Positions 59,365 to 64,000 of a stretch of DNA of 64,000 nucleotides are shown in pieces. The notes under the pieces are model-generated. The model was given only the letters and a program-made list of their open reading frames with translations, made no database searches and was not told where the DNA came from. A program made the position numbers and the translations under genes. The DNA lies in contig JBJZOS010000003.1 in assembly GCA_046269235.1 (NCBI GenBank), positions 248,001-312,000 on the forward strand, read 5' to 3'. How positions within the stretch are numbered: the first letter of the stretch is position 1; each line of letters opens with the position of its first letter. The stretch comes from Soonwooa sp032078105 (lineage in GTDB: Bacteria; Bacteroidota; Bacteroidia; Flavobacteriales; Weeksellaceae).

Positions 59365-61956
59365 ATGAGATCAGAAGGAGAAAAGTTAATTCCTATCAAC
59401 ATTGTTGATGAAATGAAGTCCTCTTATATCGATTATTCGATGTCGGTAATTGTTTCCAGAGCCTTACCTGACGTAAGAGACGGATTAAAACCAGTACACA
59501 GAAGAGTACTTTACGGGATGTATGGCTTGGGTGTTTTTTCTAATAGAAAATATTTAAAATCTGCCAGAATTGTTGGGGATGTTTTGGGTAAATATCACCC
59601 ACATGGCGACAGATCGGTTTACGATGCAATGGTACGTATGGCTCAACCTTGGAGCCTTCGCTACGAGCAGGTAGATGGGCAAGGTAACTTCGGATCTATG
59701 GACGGTGACCCACCAGCAGCAATGCGTTACACCGAGGCTAGACTAAAAAAAATCTCTGACGAAATCCTTGCAGATCTTGACAAAGAAACTGTAGATTTCC
59801 AAAATAACTTCGATGACAGTTTAACAGAGCCAACAGTTTTACCAACGAAAATCCCTAACCTTTTGGTGAATGGTGCCTCTGGTATTGCGGTAGGTATGGC
59901 AACTAATATGGCGCCACACAATTTGTCAGAAAGTATTGATGCGATTTGTGCATACATCGATAATCGTGAAATTACGATTGATGAATTGATGAAGCACATT
60001 ATTGCACCTGACTTTCCAACTGGTGGTATTATCTACGGTTACGATGGTGTTAGAGATGCTTTCCATACAGGTCGTGGACGTATTATTTTGAGAGCTAAAG
60101 TTGGTTTTGAAGAAATCGGAAATCGTAATGCTATTATTGTTTCAGAAATTCCTTATCAGATTAACAAAGCTGAAATGATTGCTAGAACTGCGGAGTTGGT
60201 TAAGGATGACAAAATTCCGGGAATCTATGAAATCCGTGACGAGTCTGACAGAAATGGTCTTCGTGTTGTTTATGAATTGAAAAACGACGCTATCCCGAAC
60301 GTTGTACTTAACTTATTGTACAAGTATACGGCACTACAAACGTCTTTCAGTGTTAATAATATCGCATTGGTTAAAGGTCGTCCAGAGCAACTTAACTTAA
60401 AAGATATCATTCATCATTTCGTAGATCACCGTCACGTAATTATCATTAGACGAACTGAATACGAATTGAGAAAAGCGCGTGAAAGAGCGCATATCTTAGA
60501 AGGATTCATGAAGGTCATCGGAACGCAAGAGTCTTTGGACAAAGCGATTTCAATCATTCGTCATAGTGCAAATCCTGCCGAAGCGAAGGAAGGCTTAATT
60601 GCAGAATTCGACCTTAGCGACATCCAAGCGCAAGCGATACTAGACCTAAGACTTGCTCGTCTTACAGGAATGGAATTGGACAAAATCCGTGATGAGTATG
60701 AACAAATCATGGCTTTAATTAATGACTTGGAAGATATTTTAGCAAACGAACCAAGAAGATATCAAATTATTAAAGATGAACTTCTTGAAGTTAAAGAAAA
60801 ATATGGCGACGAAAGACGTTCAGAAATCGATTATTCTGGTGGAGAAATGTCAATCGAAGACCTTATCCCAGACGAGAAAGTTGTATTAACAATTTCTCAT
60901 GCTGGTTATATTAAAAGAACACTTCTTTCAGAATACAAAGTCCAGTCGAGAGGTGGCGTAGGTAATCGTGGCGCAACAACCCGTGACGAAGATTTCTTAG
61001 AATACATCGTTACTGCGACCAACCACGAGTATTTATTATTCTTCACAGAAAAAGGAAAATGTTTCTGGTTAAGAGTATTCGAAGTTCCGGAAGGTTCTAA
61101 AACCGCTAAAGGTAGAGCCGTCCAAAACCTTATCAATATCGAACCGGATGATAAGATTAAAGCTTACATCCGTACCAAAGATCTTAAAAACGAAGAATAC
61201 ACAAGTCAAATGAATGTTGTGATGATTACGAAGAACGGAACCATCAAAAAGACGTCATTGGCTGCCTATTCTAGACCAAGAACTAACGGTGTTAACGCGA
61301 TTGAAATTCGTGAAGATGATATGCTTTTAGGTGCAAAATTAACGAATGGAAGTTCTGAAATTATGATTGCTTCTAAGGGTGGTAAATGTATTCGTTTCCC
61401 AGAAGAGAAAGTACGTGCAGTTGGTAGAACATCAATTGGTGTACGTGGTATCGACTTAGGAGAAGGTGATGAAGTAATCGGCATGGTCGTCGTTAATGAT
61501 TTAGAAAATGATACCGTATTAGTAGTATCAGAAAAAGGTTACGGAAAACGTACAGCTGTTGAAGATTATCGTATCACCAACCGTGGTGGTAAAGGTGTTA
61601 TTACCCTTAACATTACAGAAAAAACGGGTGATCTTATCGCGATCCAATCGGTTACTGACGAAGATGGATTAATGATTATCAATCGTTCTGGTGTTGCTAT
61701 TAGAATGAACACTGCCGAACTTCGTGTCATGGGTAGAAATACACAAGGTGTTAAACTTATCAACCTGAAAGGAAATGACGAAATTGCTGCGATTGCAAAA
61801 GTAGAAATGGACAAAGATGTTGAGGCTGACGACTCTGAAGACGGAGAAGCAACAATCAACGAAGATGGTACAACAATTGTAAATGAAATATCTTCTGAAG
61901 ATAATCCAACAGAAGAAACAACAGAAGAAAACCAAGACAACAATATCGAAGAATAA
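59365..61956 (+). CDS. gyrA: DNA gyrase subunit A, with Arg83
   Basis: Gyrase A (863 aa) breaks and rejoins DNA while GyrB drives supercoiling. The start MRSEGEKLIPINIVDEMKSS aligns so that numbering matches Escherichia coli: catalytic Tyr122 in AAMRYTEARL and the quinolone-determining segment HPHGDRSVYDAMVRMAQ at 78-94. Position 83 is Arg (codon AGA, 59611-59613) and position 87 is Asp. Ser83 is usual, and S83R gives fluoroquinolone resistance in Weeksellaceae such as Riemerella and Elizabethkingia. The C-terminal beta-pinwheel shows the GyrA-box QSRGGVGNRG, and repeats such as GRTSIGVRGIDL. An acidic tail ends the protein. A TPR gene follows 14 nt later. Confidence 0.98.
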   Translation: MRSEGEKLIPINIVDEMKSSYIDYSMSVIVSRALPDVRDGLKPVHRRVLYGMYGLGVFSNRKYLKSARIVGDVLGKYHPHGDRSVYDAMVRMAQPWSLRYEQVDGQGNFGSMDGDPPAAMRYTEARLKKISDEILADLDKETVDFQNNFDDSLTEPTVLPTKIPNLLVNGASGIAVGMATNMAPHNLSESIDAICAYIDNREITIDELMKHIIAPDFPTGGIIYGYDGVRDAFHTGRGRIILRAKVGFEEIGNRNAIIVSEIPYQINKAEMIARTAELVKDDKIPGIYEIRDESDRNGLRVVYELKNDAIPNVVLNLLYKYTALQTSFSVNNIALVKGRPEQLNLKDIIHHFVDHRHVIIIRRTEYELRKARERAHILEGFMKVIGTQESLDKAISIIRHSANPAEAKEGLIAEFDLSDIQAQAILDLRLARLTGMELDKIRDEYEQIMALINDLEDILANEPRRYQIIKDELLEVKEKYGDERRSEIDYSGGEMSIEDLIPDEKVVLTISHAGYIKRTLLSEYKVQSRGGVGNRGATTRDEDFLEYIVTATNHEYLLFFTEKGKCFWLRVFEVPEGSKTAKGRAVQNLINIEPDDKIKAYIRTKDLKNEEYTSQMNVVMITKNGTIKKTSLAAYSRPRTNGVNAIEIREDDMLLGAKLTNGSSEIMIASKGGKCIRFPEEKVRAVGRTSIGVRGIDLGEGDEVIGMVVVNDLENDTVLVVSEKGYGKRTAVEDYRITNRGGKGVITLNITEKTGDLIAIQSVTDEDGLMIINRSGVAIRMNTAELRVMGRNTQGVKLINLKGNDEIAAIAKVEMDKDVEADDSEDGEATINEDGTTIVNEISSEDNPTEETTEENQDNNIEE

Positions 61957-61970
61957 ATTTAATTTATCAC

Positions 61971-63353
61971 ATGAAAAAAATATTTTTAAGCTTAACAATG
62001 ATCGCGGCTTCGCTGTCATTTGCTCAAAAAAAAGAAATTGCTAATGCAGTTAAAGCTGCAGAACAAGGCGATGTTAATGCAACGGCGTCGGAAGTATCAA
62101 AAGCTGAAGCTATTTTCGGGGACAAAATCTATTTATTAGAGCCATCTCTTCAAGAACAATATTACTACGCTAAAGGTCTTGGCTTAGTAAAAGCTGGAAA
62201 AATCGCGGAAGGTGCAGAAGTCCTTTCAAAAATTACAGATTTAGGAAAGTCTACAATCTATTCTGGTAAAAACAATGACAAAAATAAAGTATACTTTGTT
62301 GGAAAAGAACAAGCTGATAAACTAGGTGCTGGAATATCTTTAAAAGAAGAAAAGTATACACCTTCTTTAGCAAGCAAATTAGGAAGCCAACTTAATACTT
62401 CTTATCAGGCAACTAATAAAAAAGCCTACGATTTGTATCAAGCGAAAGACTTTGCGGGTGCTGCAGAATTATTTGAAGAAGCTTATTTCTTATCAAAAGC
62501 TGCGGGTGCAGAAAATCAAAACTTACTGTATTCTTCAGCAGTGGCTTATGCACAAGGTAATAAGAAAAGTGAATCATCAAAAATATTTGATAAGCTAATT
62601 GACATTAACTTTAATGGTATAGAAACAGTATATACGGCAAAAAACAAAAAGACAAATACTGTAGACAATTTAGACAAATCAACTTTTGAGCTTTACAAAA
62701 AGATGGGCGCTTCAAGTGATTATACTGACTTCAAAGAAGAAAAAACAGCTAGTAAAGAAGAAGAGATTTTTGACATTCAATCTGCATTATTAATGGAGTT
62801 AGAGAAGTATGACCAAGCTATTGTTGTTGCTCAACAAGGTGTAAAAAAATTCCCTAATAATGCTAAACTAAGCAATACATTAGGATTAGCCTATTACAAA
62901 GCTGGTAAAACGGATGAGTTTGTTAACAGTTTAAAATCTCAAATTGCTAAAAACCCTACAGACTCTGTCGCTTATTACAATTTAGGTGTTATTTATAGTA
63001 AAGACCCTTCAAAACAACAAGATGCTGAAGATGCCTTTAGTAAATCAATTAGTATAGATCCTACAAATAAGTCTTCATATACTAATATGGTTTATTTAAT
63101 CATGGGAGACGACTCAAAAACGATTGATGAATTCAATGCGCTTCGAAAAGCAAAAAAAATCGATGAAGCTAACAAAGTTATGGAAAAGAGACGTGCAAGA
63201 TTTGCAAAAGCTATTCCATATGCAGAAAAGGCTTACGCACTAGATCCAAAAGATGCCGATATGGTTTCGCTTCTTAAAGGATTCTATAACGCAACACAAA
63301 ACACTGCAAAATTCAATGAGTTTAAAGCCAAAGAAGCAGAACTTAAAAAATAA
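61971..63353 (+). CDS. Secreted tetratricopeptide-repeat protein
   Basis: A 460-aa periplasmic protein with a signal peptide ending LSFAQ (residue ~19). The rest is a helical TPR solenoid: pairs such as KKAYDLYQAKDFAGAAELFEEA, LSNTLGLAYYKAGKTDEFVNSL, SVAYYNLGVIYSKDPSKQQDAEDAFSKSI-like (as VAYYNLGVIYSKDP and AEDAFSKSISIDP), and NKVMEKRRARFAKAIPYAEKAYALDP-like (as RARFAKAIPYAEKAY). TPRs bind other proteins, but the partner is unknown. It is 14 nt after gyrA, so it is likely co-transcribed, though the roles look unrelated. A terminator follows the stop codon. Confidence 0.9.
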   Translation: MKKIFLSLTMIAASLSFAQKKEIANAVKAAEQGDVNATASEVSKAEAIFGDKIYLLEPSLQEQYYYAKGLGLVKAGKIAEGAEVLSKITDLGKSTIYSGKNNDKNKVYFVGKEQADKLGAGISLKEEKYTPSLASKLGSQLNTSYQATNKKAYDLYQAKDFAGAAELFEEAYFLSKAAGAENQNLLYSSAVAYAQGNKKSESSKIFDKLIDINFNGIETVYTAKNKKTNTVDNLDKSTFELYKKMGASSDYTDFKEEKTASKEEEIFDIQSALLMELEKYDQAIVVAQQGVKKFPNNAKLSNTLGLAYYKAGKTDEFVNSLKSQIAKNPTDSVAYYNLGVIYSKDPSKQQDAEDAFSKSISIDPTNKSSYTNMVYLIMGDDSKTIDEFNALRKAKKIDEANKVMEKRRARFAKAIPYAEKAYALDPKDADMVSLLKGFYNATQNTAKFNEFKAKEAELKK

Positions 63354-63384
63354 AAAAATTGGAGGCCTTGGCTTCCAATTTTTG
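63353..63384 (+). terminator. Terminator of gyrA-TPR transcript
   Basis: AAAAATTGGA(GGCC) pairs with (GGC)TTCCAATTTTT across a short loop, followed by a T-run. Confidence 0.8.
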
Positions 63385-63413
63385 TTTAAAGGAAAATAAT
63401 TAAACTATCTTTG
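63381..63413 (+). promoter_or_regulatory. Promoter of the transaldolase gene
   Basis: TTTG at 63381-63384, a 21-nt spacer and TATCTTTG at 63406-63413, 27 nt before the ATG. Confidence 0.6.
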
Positions 63414-63440
63414 TAATTAAGATTTTAAAACTAAAAAATA

Positions 63441-64000
63441 ATGAAATTTTTCATCGACACTGCTAATTTGGAGCAGATTAAAGAAGCTCAAGACTTAGGA
63501 ATTTTGGATGGTGTTACAACCAACCCATCATTAATGGCTAAAGAAGGTATTGCTGGTAAAGAAGCGATCAACAAGCATTATGTTGACATTTGCAACATCG
63601 TTGATGGTGACGTTTCTGCGGAAGTTCTTTCGACAACTTATGAAGAAATGATCAAAGAAGGTGAAGAGTTAGCAGCTTTACACGAAAGAATCGTTGTTAA
63701 AATCCCAATGATTAAAGATGGTATCAAAGCGCTAAAATATTTCTCTGACAAAGGCATCAAAACCAATTGCACATTAGTATTCTCAGCAGGTCAAGCTTTA
63801 CTAGCTGCTAAAGCTGGAGCAACTTACGTATCGCCTTTCTTGGGTAGATTAGATGACATCTCTGTTGATGGTATCGAGTTAATCCAAGAGATCAGAGTAA
63901 TCTATGATAACTATTTATTTGATACTCAAATTTTAGCAGCGTCTATCAGAAATCCAATGCACATCATTAATTGTGCAAAAATCGGTGCTGATGTTATCAC
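63441..64000 (+). CDS. Transaldolase/fructose-6-phosphate aldolase family, 3' truncated
   Basis: The first 186 codons of a class I aldolase of the short transaldolase (TalC/FSA) group; the window ends inside the gene. The N-terminus MKFFIDTANLEQIKEAQDLG, LDGVTTNPSLMAKEG (phosphate/substrate loop), HERIVVKIPM (Schiff-base Lys, ~residue 86), KTNCTLVFSAGQALLAAKAGA and VSPFLGRLDDISVDG are diagnostic. It works in the non-oxidative pentose phosphate pathway or as FSA; the two cannot be split by sequence alone. It has its own promoter. Confidence 0.95.
   Translation, partial: MKFFIDTANLEQIKEAQDLGILDGVTTNPSLMAKEGIAGKEAINKHYVDICNIVDGDVSAEVLSTTYEEMIKEGEELAALHERIVVKIPMIKDGIKALKYFSDKGIKTNCTLVFSAGQALLAAKAGATYVSPFLGRLDDISVDGIELIQEIRVIYDNYLFDTQILAASIRNPMHIINCAKIGADVI

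Noticed and set aside
1..64000. CRISPR arrays, tRNA/rRNA genes, insertion sequences, prophage or integron signs
   Set aside because: I saw no spaced repeats, cloverleaf genes, transposases, integrases or attachment-site repeats in the intergenic regions.

Overview
The window reads as chromosomal DNA of a Flavobacteriia bacterium, most likely Weeksellaceae (Chryseobacterium and relatives). Supporting signs are the low G+C, a T9SS sorting domain, the Bacteroidota promoter element TAnnTTTG before many genes, mevalonate-pathway and menaquinone genes, a fused CcsBA protein, DUF4199, DUF4286 and DUF4920 proteins, head-GIN lipoproteins and a small SRP RNA. The genus is an inference. I see no tRNA, rRNA, CRISPR array, insertion sequence or prophage.

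Region by region. 1-3.8 kb: end of a CoA-transferase subunit A gene, a VOC protein, a 59-aa ribbon-helix-helix protein beside an SPFH membrane protein, and a T9SS-sorted leucine-rich-repeat surface protein preceded by a clear cobalamin riboswitch. 3.8-10 kb: cytochrome c synthase CcsBA and the FtsK translocase. 10-16.5 kb (minus strand): an aminotransferase-lipoprotein-kdsB-LolA-like-ArsC-like operon, and a GIN lipoprotein-phosphohexomutase pair. 16.6-17.4 kb: a decayed locus with a pseudogene. 17.4-22.5 kb: glycosyltransferase, DUF4199 protein, SRP RNA, then menB-menA and two small enzymes. 22.7-31 kb: DUF4920 protein, LTA-synthase-like sulfatase, GIN and LolA-like proteins, an LptF/LptG permease, a GNAT protein and purE.

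31-42.7 kb is the main accessory region. It holds a lipoprotein/DUF488 pair, a NO-detoxification unit (hemerythrin, quinol NO reductase, ScdA-type Fe-S repair protein), and a nitrite-reduction unit (c-type cytochrome, SCO copper chaperone, NirV-like protein, AniA-type copper nitrite reductase). An Rrf2 (NsrR-like) regulator follows, then a beta-barrel protein, and on the other strand a small Cys-rich protein and a TonB-dependent receptor carrying the copper-binding residue pattern of OprC/NosA. Together these suggest copper import, nitrite to NO to N2O, and NO sensing and repair, with no nitrous oxide reductase in the window.

42.7-64 kb is mostly housekeeping: purK, yjdM, a TauE/SafE plus DUF1634 pair, mevalonate diphosphate decarboxylase, an acyl-CoA synthetase, pdxJ, an MscS channel, ung, an AAA ATPase with altered Walker motifs, prfB, a DedA protein, a BI-1 protein, gyrA, a TPR protein and a transaldolase cut by the window end. 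GyrA has Arg at position 83, a classic quinolone-resistance position. Several genes (ung, the TauE/SafE gene, the gene before the copper receptor, and probably the MscS gene) have a -7 box only 4-5 nt before the start codon, which suggests leaderless mRNAs.
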